From contig NZ_BMRN01000015.1 in assembly GCF_014648655.1 (NCBI RefSeq), forward strand, positions 1,273 through 65,272: a DNA stretch of 64,000 bases. Reading direction: 5' to 3'. This DNA is from Streptomyces atratus (GTDB lineage: Bacteria > Actinomycetota > Actinomycetes > Streptomycetales > Streptomycetaceae). Position numbers and translations under genes: made by a program. The first letter of the stretch is position 1; each line of letters opens with the position of its first letter. The notes beneath the pieces are model-generated. The model ran no database searches, had not been told where the DNA came from, and saw only the letters and a program-made list of their open reading frames with translations. This document shows positions 52,951 to 60,954 of this stretch, piece after piece.

Positions 52951-54612
52951 ATGGCGACACCCACCGCCCCCAGCGCATCTCTGACCTGCTCCGCCCTGTC
53001 CTTCCAGTGGCCGGACGGCACGACCGTCTTCGACGGGCTCTCCCTCAGCATCGGCCGCGGCCGCACCGGTCTCGTCGGGACCAACGGCGCGGGCAAGTCG
53101 ACACTTCTGCGACTGCTGGCCGGCCAACTGCGCCCCTCCCAGGGCTCGGTGACCGTCGGTGGCAGCCTCGCCCACCTCCCTCAGAACATCACCCTCGACA
53201 CGACGCTGCGTGTGGACGAGGCCCTGGGCATCGCCGGGCGGCGCAATGCGCTGCGCGCCATCGAAGCCGGGGATGTGGACGAGAAACACTTCGAGACGAT
53301 CGGCGACGACTGGGACGTCGAGGAACGAGCGCTCGCGACACTGGGGTCACTCGGACTCGGCGATGTCGAACTGGACCGCACCGTGGGCCAGATGTCCGGC
53401 GGGGAGACCGTCCTGCTGCGCCTGGCCGCACTGTTGCTGGACCATCCCGACGTTCTCCTGCTGGACGAACCGACCAACAACCTCGATGTGTTCGCTCGCC
53501 ACAGGCTCTACGAGGCCGTCGATTCCTGGCGCTCCGGTGTCCTGGTCGTGGTGAGCCACGACCTCGAACTGCTGGAGCGCGTGGACCGCATCGCCGAACT
53601 GCGCTCCGGTTCCGTGAACTGGTACGGAGGCGGCTGGTCCGCCTACGAAGAAGCCCTGGCCACCGAACAGGAAGCCGCCGGGCGGATGCTGCGGGCCGCC
53701 GAGGCAGACGTACGCCGGCAGAAGCGCGAGCTGGAGGAGACCCATGTGAAGCTGGCGCGCCGTCAGCGGCACGGCAGGAAGATCGAGGCCGAGCGGCGGC
53801 TCCCGAAGATCCTCGCCGGCGCGCGGAAGCGGTCCGCGCAGGAGTCGGCGGGCAAGCTTCGCGGCCTGCAGGAGGACCGGCTGAGTGAGGCGCGTGAACG
53901 ACGCGAAGAGGCCGCGGACGCGATCCGCAACGACGCCGAGATCCGGGTCAGCCTTCCCCACACCGCCGTTCCCACCGGACGCACCGTGCTGAGCCTGCAC
54001 GAACTGCGTCCCCGGTTCGGCAGGCTGCACGAGGGCGACCTCCATGTGCACGGTCCCGAACGGATCGCGCTCGTCGGGCGCAACGGCGCCGGCAAGACGA
54101 CACTGCTGCGCACCCTCGCCGGCGAGTTGGCTCCGCTGTCCGGCGAGGCCAGGACGTTCGTACCGCTGCGGTTCCTTCCACAGCGGCTGGATGTGCTGGA
54201 CGAGGAACTGAGCGTCGCGGCGAACGTCGCCCGCATGGCTCCCGGGGTCACCGACAACCACATCCGCTCCCAGCTGGCGCGCTTCCTGTTCCAGGGGAAA
54301 CGCGCGGAACAGCCGGCGGGCACCCTCTCGGGCGGGGAACGCTTCCGTGCCGCGCTCGCGGCGACGATGCTCGCCGCACCGGCCCCGCAGCTGCTGATGC
54401 TCGACGAGCCGACCAACAATCTCGACATCGCCAGCGTGCGACAGCTGACCAGCGCACTTGAGTCCTACGAGGGTGCGCTGCTGATCGCCAGCCACGACCT
54501 GCCGTTCCTCGAATCGGTCGGCATCACCCGCTGGCTGCTTCTCGCGGAGGAACTCCGGGACACCACCGCGGAGGAGGTGGGCGACCTGCTCGCAACACCG
54601 GAAGCGGACTGA
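52951..54612 (+). CDS. ABC-F ATPase (ribosome-associated, possible antibiotic resistance)
   Basis: A 553-residue cytoplasmic protein with two ABC nucleotide-binding domains and no membrane domain. Walker A motifs are GTNGAGKST and GRNGAGKTT; ABC signatures are MSGGE and LSGGE; Walker B regions are LLLDEPTNNLD and LMLDEPTNNLD. A charged linker of about 80 residues (QKRELEETHVKLARRQRHGR) between the domains is the P-site tRNA interaction motif of ABC-F proteins. Members protect ribosomes or aid translation; which drug, if any, is unclear. The start at 52951 is supported by GAGG seven bases upstream. It may give self-resistance, but it is far from the clusters. Confidence 0.93.
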   Translation: MATPTAPSASLTCSALSFQWPDGTTVFDGLSLSIGRGRTGLVGTNGAGKSTLLRLLAGQLRPSQGSVTVGGSLAHLPQNITLDTTLRVDEALGIAGRRNALRAIEAGDVDEKHFETIGDDWDVEERALATLGSLGLGDVELDRTVGQMSGGETVLLRLAALLLDHPDVLLLDEPTNNLDVFARHRLYEAVDSWRSGVLVVVSHDLELLERVDRIAELRSGSVNWYGGGWSAYEEALATEQEAAGRMLRAAEADVRRQKRELEETHVKLARRQRHGRKIEAERRLPKILAGARKRSAQESAGKLRGLQEDRLSEARERREEAADAIRNDAEIRVSLPHTAVPTGRTVLSLHELRPRFGRLHEGDLHVHGPERIALVGRNGAGKTTLLRTLAGELAPLSGEARTFVPLRFLPQRLDVLDEELSVAANVARMAPGVTDNHIRSQLARFLFQGKRAEQPAGTLSGGERFRAALAATMLAAPAPQLLMLDEPTNNLDIASVRQLTSALESYEGALLIASHDLPFLESVGITRWLLLAEELRDTTAEEVGDLLATPEAD

Positions 54613-54619
54613 GCGGCCG

Positions 54620-54663
54620 CGTACGTCCGACAGGCCGGGCTTGTCCGGCCTGTCGGACGTACG
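54620..54663. terminator. Strong bidirectional terminator, 19-bp perfect stem
   Basis: CGTACGTCCGACAGGCCGG and its exact reverse complement flank a six-base loop (GCTTGT). It starts eight bases after the ABC-F stop and faces the convergent DUF305 gene. Confidence 0.92.
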
Positions 54664-54667
54664 GGAG

Positions 54668-54705
54668 GGGGTGCGGGCCTTCAGCATGACGAAGGTCCGC
54701 ACCCC
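54668..54705. terminator. Second hairpin, terminator for the DUF305 gene
   Basis: GGGGTGCGGGCCTTC pairs with GAAGGTCCGCACCCC (one G-T pair) around an eight-base loop. It lies ten bases after the DUF305 stop on the minus strand. Confidence 0.8.
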
Positions 54706-54714
54706 TGCCAGGGG

Positions 54715-55389
54715 TCAGAGCCTGGCGATGATCTTGTTCATCTTCTCGATCTCGGCGGTCTGGGCCGTGATCACGGCGCCGGCGAGCTTCTTCGCGTCGG
54801 CGTCGCTGCCGTTCTTCTGCTCGTCCTCGGCCATGGTGACCGCGCCCTCGTGGTGGCCGATCATGAGCTGGGCGAACCTCTTGTCGAAGTCCTTGCCCTT
54901 GGCGGCTTCGAGGTCGCCCATGTCCTTGTCGGACATCATCCCGGGCATTCCCGAACCGTCCGAGCCGTGGTCCATGCCGGGCATGTCCCCCATCGAGGAC
55001 GAGGCCGAGGGCAGCGGCTTGCCCCAGGACGTCAGCCAGCCCTTCATGGTGTTGATCTCGGGGTCCTGGGCCTTCTCGATCGCGGCGGCCAGCTCCTTGA
55101 TCTCGGGGTCGGCGGCGCGGCCGTCGGCCAGCTTCGCCATCTCGATGGCCTGCTGGTGGTGCGGGATCATCTGCTGCGCGAACTTCACGTCCGCGTCGTT
55201 GAACGCACTGCCGGGGGTGGCAGGCGCGGAGGCGCCGGCGGAACCGTGGTCCATGCCGGGCATGGACGAGCCGTCGGTCTTGGATCCTTCGGAGGAGCCG
55301 CAGGCCGCCAGCGTCAAAGCGAGTGAGGCGACGATGCCGGCGGCCGCGAGCGCGCGGCAGCGGGCAGGGGAGGTCAGAGAAGCGGACAT
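54715..55389 (-). CDS. DUF305 lipoprotein
   Basis: A 224-residue exported lipoprotein. The lipobox is LTLAACGSS after a short signal. Two DUF305 (ferritin-like four-helix) halves carry FAQQMIPHHQQAIEMAKLA and FAQLMIGHHEGAVTMAEDE, each with a His-His pair. Met/His-rich stretches (SMPGMDHGS, DMPGMDHGS, GMPGMMSDKDM) suggest copper or other soft-metal binding, as inferred for relatives. The ATG is followed upstream, 101 bp away, by a DUF6153 gene, a frequent pairing in Streptomyces. Confidence 0.93.
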   Translation of the reverse strand: MSASLTSPARCRALAAAGIVASLALTLAACGSSEGSKTDGSSMPGMDHGSAGASAPATPGSAFNDADVKFAQQMIPHHQQAIEMAKLADGRAADPEIKELAAAIEKAQDPEINTMKGWLTSWGKPLPSASSSMGDMPGMDHGSDGSGMPGMMSDKDMGDLEAAKGKDFDKRFAQLMIGHHEGAVTMAEDEQKNGSDADAKKLAGAVITAQTAEIEKMNKIIARL

Positions 55390-55490
55390 CACACGTTCTT
55401 TCCAGGTGGACGCGCCACGTCCGTGGCGCGCGAAAGGGGCAGGATCATCGGGCCGGTCCGGCCTGATGGCCGGAAGCCGGCGGACACCTG

Positions 55491-55931
55491 TCACGTCCGC
55501 GCGATACACACCTGGAGCAGTAGATCCCTGCCGGCGAACGGCGGACCCCGCCGTGCCGGTCCGCGCACCGCCGTCCGTCGCCGCCCGAGCCCCCATACGG
55601 CCAGGACCACGAGGCCCAGCGACATGAGGAGCGGCAGCAGGCGGTCGCGGGCGTGGGTGGATACGCACGACTCGCCGTTCATCCCGGGCACGGCGGCGGC
55701 CGCCTGGGCGATGCTGTGCGCATCCGTCAAGGAGCTGTGCGCATCCGTCAAGGATGTGTGGCCGGCACCCGTCGTCGTGGGCATGGGCGCGTCCGAGGCC
55801 ATGGCCATTTTGCCGTGGCAGCCCTCGGCGGCGCTCGCGGGGGCCCCATGCATGAGGAAGAGTCCGCACAGGACGGCACACAGCACGAGCAGCCGGGACG
55901 CTCCCGGCGTGCGCGTCCGCCTGCGATCCAC
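55491..55931 (-). CDS. DUF6153-like small membrane protein
   Basis: A 146-residue protein with an N-terminal hydrophobic segment (SRLLVLCAVLCGLFLMHGAP), an extracellular Met/His-containing part (EGCHGKMAMAS), a conserved C in GESCVSTHARD, and a C-terminal helix (LLPLLMSLGLVVLAVWGLG). It resembles the Streptomyces DUF6153 proteins encoded next to DUF305 genes. I chose the GTG at 55931, with GAGG about six bases upstream; the open frame is longer. A 21-bp tandem duplication doubles the segment SLTDAHS. Confidence 0.8.
   Translation of the reverse strand: MDRRRTRTPGASRLLVLCAVLCGLFLMHGAPASAAEGCHGKMAMASDAPMPTTTGAGHTSLTDAHSSLTDAHSIAQAAAAVPGMNGESCVSTHARDRLLPLLMSLGLVVLAVWGLGRRRTAVRGPARRGPPFAGRDLLLQVCIART
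55713..55754. repeat. Tandem duplication of 21 bp inside the DUF6153 gene
   Basis: The 21-base unit starting GCTGTGCGCATCCGTC occurs twice back to back without mismatch, adding seven residues in frame. The absence of differences suggests a recent slippage event. Confidence 0.95.
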
Positions 55932-56166
55932 GGCTGCCTCGAATTCTCGGTCGTACGGGTCCTGCGGTACGAGCCCGAGGATACCCCCACAGGGTTTCCC
56001 CGTCCGGTCGCGCCCCTTCCCGTCGCACCCCGCACCGTCCGGACACCTTGCTCGGCACCGCGCCCCCGGAACTCTGCATACATACGGGCTGTGGCCCCGC
56101 TCGTGCGGAGCGCCCTGCTGGGAGTGTGCGATGACCACGCCGACGGCGTCGGCGGGTTTCAGCGGC

Positions 56167-56640
56167 TCACCCGGCACTCCGGGCTCGCGTCCAGGCGGCG
56201 TCGCGCAGCAGGCGCAGGCCGTTGAGCCCGACGATGACGGTGGAGCCCTCGTGCTCGGCCACGCCGAGGGGCAGCGGAAGAGTGCCCGCCAGGTCCCAGA
56301 TGCCGAGGCCGGTGATGAAGACGGCGGCGATCACCAGGTTCTGCACCACGAGGCGACGGCACCGGCGAGAGAGCGCCACGACGGTGGGGATCGTGGCGAG
56401 TTCATCGCGGACGACGATCGCGTCGGCGGTCTCCAGGGCGAGGTCGGAGCCCGCTCTGCCCATGGCGATGCCGCTGTGGGCGGCGGCCAGCGCCGGGGCG
56501 TCATTGACGCCGTCCCCGACCACGAGGACCTTCCGCCCGGCGCGCTCCAACTCCCTGACCGCGCGCACCTTGTCCTGTGGCAGCAGCCCGGCCCGCACGT
56601 CGCCGATCCCCACTTCGGCGCCCAGTCGTGCGGCGGCGTG
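56167..56640 (-). pseudogene. Heavy-metal P-type ATPase, C-terminal remnant
   Basis: The frame holds only the last part of a P1B-type ATPase: the hinge GDVRAGLLPQDKVRAVRELE, GDGVNDAPALAAAHSGIAMG and the final two helices (VVQNLVIAAVFITGLGIW, TVIVGLNGLRLLR). The metal site CPC, the DKTGT phosphorylation site and most helices are missing. It abuts a truncated ArsR gene head to head, and the frame continues into antisense sequence of that gene. Confidence 0.9.
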
Positions 56641-56899
56641 TCCGGCGACGGAGCTCGCCGACGCGGTCGGCATGGAGCAGTCCGCCTGCTCCCATCAGCT
56701 TCGGCTGCTGCGCAACCTCGGCCTGGTGACCGGTGAGCGCCGGGGCCGCTCGGTGATCTACGCGCTGTACGACAACCACGTCGCCGAACTCCTCGACCAG
56801 GCCCTCTTCCACGTCGAGCACCTGCGCCTCGGCCTGCACGACACTCCTGCGGAGGAAGCGGCGGGAGCCGGCGGTGCGGTGGCTGCCGCCGCCCGTTGA
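56640..56899 (+). pseudogene. ArsR-family metal sensor, N-terminus lost
   Basis: From about 56640 the frame gives the recognition part and C-terminus of an ArsR/SmtB repressor: ELADAVGMEQSACSHQLRLL and LVTGERRGRSVIYALYDNHV. The helix-5 metal site of CzrA/NmtR type is intact (DNHVAELLDQALFHVEH). The first 35 or so residues are replaced by the antisense of the ATPase remnant. An ATG at 56672 would give only a fragment without the full DNA-binding fold. Confidence 0.82.
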
Positions 56900-56948
56900 A
56901 GCCGGAGACACGCGGACCGGCGGAGCCCTCCACTCAACGCGCGCCCGG

Positions 56949-57788
56949 TCAGTCGGTGCCGCGGTCCTGCGCGAGGACAGCTTTCAGAAACTCCCCGAGG
57001 ATCTCGTCGAAGGCGTCCGGTCGTTCCATGTTGGGGTAGTGCGCGGTGGCCTCGACCGTTGCCTCACGCCCGTCGACGACTGTCCGTACGAGGCGTCGGG
57101 CCATGCCGATGTGGTCATCCGAGTCGATACCGCCCTTGACGGCCAGTACCGGGATCGCGATCCTTGCCGCTCGGGCCCAGGTGTCCGTCACGGGCACGAG
57201 CCAGTCGGGTTCGTCGCCGCGGTGCTTGGCGACCGTCCGCACGGTCATCTCGCGCAGCCGCTGCACGACGGTGCGGTCGACGTCGTCGAGTGTGCGGTGC
57301 GGGCCTGCGGCGAAGAGCATGAAGGCATCGATCCAGCCTTCGGGGTCGCCGGCGGCCAGGGCGCGGGCCTGTTCGGTCAGGATCTCCTCGGACCAGGGAT
57401 CGTGGAACTCGGGCTCACTCGTTCCAGCCCCGCTGACGACCAATGCACGTACCAGATCGGGGTGTTCGAGCGCGGTGTCAACAGCGGTGGCCGCGCCCAT
57501 CGACACTCCGACGAGCACCGCGGGACCCGTGTCGAGGTGGCGCAGCAGAGCGGCCAGGTCGTCCGTATGACGGAATGGCCCGCCCGCGTTGGACGATCCG
57601 CCGTGCCCACGGGCGTCCGGCACGATCACCCGGTGGCTCCGCGCGAGGACCGGCACCTGGTCGTCCCACATGCCGTGGTCGAGGAAGCCGCCGTGCAGCA
57701 GCACCAGCGGTGGGCCCGCCCCGGCGTCGCGGTAGACGAGGTGGCCGTCCCGGGTCTCGAAGGAGAGCAGGTCTGAAACAGCAGTCAT
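56949..57788 (-). CDS. Alpha/beta hydrolase
   Basis: A 279-residue alpha/beta hydrolase. The oxyanion loop is LLHGGFLDHGMW, the nucleophile elbow GVSMGAA, the acid is probably in VKGGIDSDDHIG, and the histidine in ATAHYPNMERPDAF. The substrate is unknown. It is divergent from a MarR regulator across 57 bp that hold repeated sites, so it is almost surely under MarR control and may degrade the regulator's ligand. Confidence 0.92.
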   Translation of the reverse strand: MTAVSDLLSFETRDGHLVYRDAGAGPPLVLLHGGFLDHGMWDDQVPVLARSHRVIVPDARGHGGSSNAGGPFRHTDDLAALLRHLDTGPAVLVGVSMGAATAVDTALEHPDLVRALVVSGAGTSEPEFHDPWSEEILTEQARALAAGDPEGWIDAFMLFAAGPHRTLDDVDRTVVQRLREMTVRTVAKHRGDEPDWLVPVTDTWARAARIAIPVLAVKGGIDSDDHIGMARRLVRTVVDGREATVEATAHYPNMERPDAFDEILGEFLKAVLAQDRGTD

Positions 57789-57835
57789 GACAACCAAGGT
57801 GCCATTTTTCTCCAAAGTTGGCAACCAAGGTGTCA
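57788..57835. promoter_or_regulatory. Putative MarR operator: two 17-bp repeats 31 bp apart
   Basis: TGACAACCAAGGTGCCA (57788-57804) and TGGCAACCAAGGTGTCA (57819-57835) are nearly identical direct repeats spaced three helical turns apart, and each is roughly palindromic at its ends (TGRCA / TGYCA). They fill the gap between the divergent hydrolase and MarR starts. Binding by the adjacent MarR protein to repress both genes is inferred. Confidence 0.7.
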
Positions 57836-57845
57836 TGATGGCGAG

Positions 57846-58319
57846 ATGACCGATACCGATCCGCCCCTGGCTCCCGAGGACCTGGCCGACCGACTCACGG
57901 AGGTCTTCGCCCTGGTCGGGCCGCTGTACAGGCGCGTGCAACGCAAGGTGGAACAGGCCGCACCGATCGAGGGCCTGTCCGTCGGCGTGCGCGCCGTCCT
58001 GGATCTGCTGCACGAGCACGGACCCATGACGGTCCCCCAGATGGGCCGCGCACAGGCGCTGAGCCGACAGTTCGTGCAGCGCATGGTCAACGACGCCGCG
58101 GCGGGGCAGTTGGTCGAGGTCATCCCGAACCCCGCTCACCAGCGGTCTTCGTTGATCCGGCTGACCGACGGCGGCAGGGCGGCGATCACTGCCGCCCTCG
58201 ACCGCGAGCAGGCCCTGCTGCGCCAGGTGGACGGGAACCTGACCGACGCCGACGTGACGGCCTGCGTGCGGGTGCTCAGCAGCATGCTCGAACTCTTCGA
58301 CAACGTCGACGTGGACTGA
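57846..58319 (+). CDS. MarR-family regulator
   Basis: A 157-residue winged-helix regulator. The recognition region PMTVPQMGRAQALSRQFVQRM and the wing NPAHQRSSLIRLTDGG are typical of MarR proteins. It is encoded divergently from the alpha/beta hydrolase and has no other partner. The start ATG is ten bases after the second operator-like repeat, so it is likely autorepressed. Confidence 0.92.
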   Translation: MTDTDPPLAPEDLADRLTEVFALVGPLYRRVQRKVEQAAPIEGLSVGVRAVLDLLHEHGPMTVPQMGRAQALSRQFVQRMVNDAAAGQLVEVIPNPAHQRSSLIRLTDGGRAAITAALDREQALLRQVDGNLTDADVTACVRVLSSMLELFDNVDVD

Positions 58320-58481
58320 CACCAGGCCCTGGTTCGGGCCCCTTCGCGAGGCGAGCCCCGCGCCGACTGCGTGGCTTCCGCCACCACATGGCCACCAAAT
58401 GCGGAACCAATTCTCTGCGTCTACGCTCATATCTGGATCTATGCCGCCAACGGTGGTGACTCGACAGGAAGCGAGATCCCC

Positions 58482-59327
58482 ATGGAGCGGCTCAAGATGT
58501 CGGGAATCGTCGGGGAGCTCTCGGCGGAGTTCCTCGGCACGATGGTTCTCATCCTCTTCGGCTGTGGTGTGGTGGCCCAGGTCGTAGCCGGCGGAGCACT
58601 CACCGACCCGCCGGGAGGGCTCGGAAATCACGACAGCATCGCCTGGGCATGGGGTCTCGGAGTCACCCTGGGTGTCTATGTGGCGGGCAGGCTGAGCGGA
58701 GCGCACCTCAATCCCGCTGTAACTCTTTCGCTTGCCGCTTTCAAGGATTTTCCCTGGAAGAAGGTGGCACCCTACGCACTCGCACAGCTCGCAGGAGCGT
58801 TCGTCGGAGCACTCGTGGTGCGTTGGAATTACACCGAGGCCCTCGCGAGGGCGGACCCGGGGCACACGATCAAGACGCAAATCGTTTTCTCGACGCTGCC
58901 CGCCAACGGGAACCCCGCGCTTCCGGTTCACGAATGGGGGGCGCTGCGGGACCAGGTCATCGGAACCGCCATTCTTGTGCTGCTGATCTTCGCGGTCACG
59001 GATCTTCTGAATAAGCCGCCGGGCGCCAATCTCGGGCCGTTCATCGTGGGCCTCATCGTGGTGGGCATCGGTATGGCATGGGGCACCAATGCCGGGTACG
59101 CGATCAATCCGGCCCGTGACTTCGGGCCCCGGCTCGCGAGTTTCCTCACCGGCTACGGAGGAGCGTGGCGGGACCAGTACGGGAACTTCTACTACTGGGT
59201 GCCCATTGTGGGCCCATTCGCGGGTGGCCTGGTCGGTGCGTTCCTCTACAAGACCCTTGTCGGCCGGTTCCTGCCCACCGCGGAGGCGGAGCCGGAGGGC
59301 AGCATCCCCACGCCACAGGTGGAGTGA
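58482..59327 (+). CDS. glpF: Glycerol facilitator (aquaglyceroporin)
   Basis: A 281-residue six-helix channel of the MIP family that admits glycerol. The two pore motifs are HLNPAVT and AINPARD; the Asp after the second NPAR is the hallmark of glycerol facilitators over water channels. It starts EFLGTMVLILFGCGV as usual. The ATG at 58482 is used; ATG at 58497 is an alternative. glpK follows 45 bp later, so the two form a glycerol-uptake operon. The usual IclR-type regulator and glpD are not in the window beside it. Confidence 0.94.
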   Translation: MERLKMSGIVGELSAEFLGTMVLILFGCGVVAQVVAGGALTDPPGGLGNHDSIAWAWGLGVTLGVYVAGRLSGAHLNPAVTLSLAAFKDFPWKKVAPYALAQLAGAFVGALVVRWNYTEALARADPGHTIKTQIVFSTLPANGNPALPVHEWGALRDQVIGTAILVLLIFAVTDLLNKPPGANLGPFIVGLIVVGIGMAWGTNAGYAINPARDFGPRLASFLTGYGGAWRDQYGNFYYWVPIVGPFAGGLVGAFLYKTLVGRFLPTAEAEPEGSIPTPQVE

Positions 59328-59372
59328 CGCCCGGTACTTCGTCGAGCGGGGATTCAGGAGAGGCAGCACGCC

Positions 59373-60890
59373 ATGGCGGACTTCATCGGCGCGGTGGATC
59401 AAGGCACCACCAGCAGCCGCTTCATGATCTTCGATCACGACGGGAACGAAGTGGCCAAGCACCAGTTGGAACACGAGCAGATCCTGCCCCGCCCCGGCTG
59501 GGTGGAGCACGACCCGGTGGAGATCTGGGAGCGCACCAACTCGGTGATGCAGAACGCTCTGCGCACCTCAGGCCTGAGCGCCACCGATCTCGATGCCATC
59601 GGGATCACGAACCAGCGCGAGACCACCGTCGTCTGGGACCCCCGCACCGGTCGTCCGTACTGCAACGCCATCGTGTGGCAGGACACCCGGACCGACTCGA
59701 TCGCCAAGGCCCTGGAGAACGAGGGCCATGGCGAGGTCATTCGCCGCAAGTCGGGTCTGCCTCCGGCCACTTATTTCTCCGGCGGGAAGATCAAGTGGAT
59801 CCTCGACAATGTCGAGGGGGTCCGCGAGGCTGCGGAACAGGGCCATGCGGTGTTCGGGAACACGGACTGCTGGGTGTTGTGGAACCTCACCGGCGGCCCC
59901 GACGGCGGCATCCACGCCACCGACGTGACCAATGCCAGCCGGACAATGCTGATGAACCTGGAGACGCTCGACTGGGACGACGAGTTGCTGGGCATCTTCG
60001 ACATCCCCAGGGCGATGCTCCCGGCCATCAACCCGTCCTCCGACGCGGAGGCGTACGGCCGCACGCGCACGTCCCGGCCCCTGCGGGCCGCGATCCCGAT
60101 CACCGGGGTGCTCGGCGACCAGCATGCGGCCACCGTGGGGCAGGTGTGCTTCGATCCGGGCCAGGCGAAGAACACGTACGGCACCGGAAACTTCCTCGTG
60201 CTCAATACCGGTACGAAGCTGATCCGGTCACGGCACGGCCTGCTCACCACCGTCGCCTACCAGTTCGGCAAGAGCCCGGCTGTCTACGCTCTGGAGGGCT
60301 CCATCGCGGTCACGGGGTCCGCCGTGCAGTGGCTGCGCGACCAGATGAAGATCATCAGCGAAGCCGCCGAGAGCGAACGGCTCGCCAGAACCGTCGAGGA
60401 CAACGGCGGAATGTATTTCGTGCCGGCGTTCTCGGGCCTCTTCGCTCCCTACTGGCGCTCGGACGCCCGCGGCGCCATCGTCGGTCTCGCCCGCTACAAC
60501 ACCAACGCCCATCTGGCGCGGGCCACTCTGGAAGCCATCTGCTACCAGAGCCGGGATGTGGTGGAGGCGATGGAACAGGACTCAGGTGTCCATCTCGATG
60601 TGCTCAAGGTCGACGGCGGGGTCACGGCCAACGACCTGTGCATGCAGATCCAGGCAGATGTCCTGGGGGTGCAGGTGAGCCGCCCGGTCGTCGCCGAGAC
60701 CACCGCGCTGGGCGCCGCGTACGCGGCGGGTCTCGCCACCGGTTTCTGGCGCAGTCAGGGCGAGTTGCGGGAGCACTGGCAGGAGTCGAAACGCTGGGAG
60801 CCGCAGTGGAGCGACGAGCAGCGCGCCGAGGGCTACGCCGATTGGAAGAGGGCGGTCGAGCGCACTCTCGACTGGGTGAGGGTGGGATGA
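59373..60890 (+). CDS. glpK: Glycerol kinase
   Basis: A 505-residue cytoplasmic FGGY-family kinase that phosphorylates glycerol taken up by the facilitator. The start FIGAVDQGTTSSRFMIFD is the ATP-binding motif; WEHDP-type segment GWVEHDPVEIW, GITNQRETTVVWD, and the FGGY signature YGTGNFLVLNTG and KVDGGVTANDLCMQ are present. The length is normal. The ATG is preceded by AGGAGAGG. The gene ends at a strong hairpin terminator. Confidence 0.97.
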   Translation: MADFIGAVDQGTTSSRFMIFDHDGNEVAKHQLEHEQILPRPGWVEHDPVEIWERTNSVMQNALRTSGLSATDLDAIGITNQRETTVVWDPRTGRPYCNAIVWQDTRTDSIAKALENEGHGEVIRRKSGLPPATYFSGGKIKWILDNVEGVREAAEQGHAVFGNTDCWVLWNLTGGPDGGIHATDVTNASRTMLMNLETLDWDDELLGIFDIPRAMLPAINPSSDAEAYGRTRTSRPLRAAIPITGVLGDQHAATVGQVCFDPGQAKNTYGTGNFLVLNTGTKLIRSRHGLLTTVAYQFGKSPAVYALEGSIAVTGSAVQWLRDQMKIISEAAESERLARTVEDNGGMYFVPAFSGLFAPYWRSDARGAIVGLARYNTNAHLARATLEAICYQSRDVVEAMEQDSGVHLDVLKVDGGVTANDLCMQIQADVLGVQVSRPVVAETTALGAAYAAGLATGFWRSQGELREHWQESKRWEPQWSDEQRAEGYADWKRAVERTLDWVRVG

Positions 60891-60904
60891 CGTCAGGGGT
60901 CCGA

Positions 60905-60948
60905 CGCACCGTACGGGCGTGCCCGGCCGGGCACGCCCGTACGGTGCG
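60905..60948. terminator. Perfect 44-bp palindrome, bidirectional terminator
   Basis: Twenty-two bases starting CGCACCGTACGGGCGTGCCC are followed directly by their exact reverse complement. It lies between glpK (stop 60890) and the convergent thioesterase-peptidase gene (stop 60955), seven bases from the latter's stop. Confidence 0.9.
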
Positions 60949-60954
60949 GTCGGG

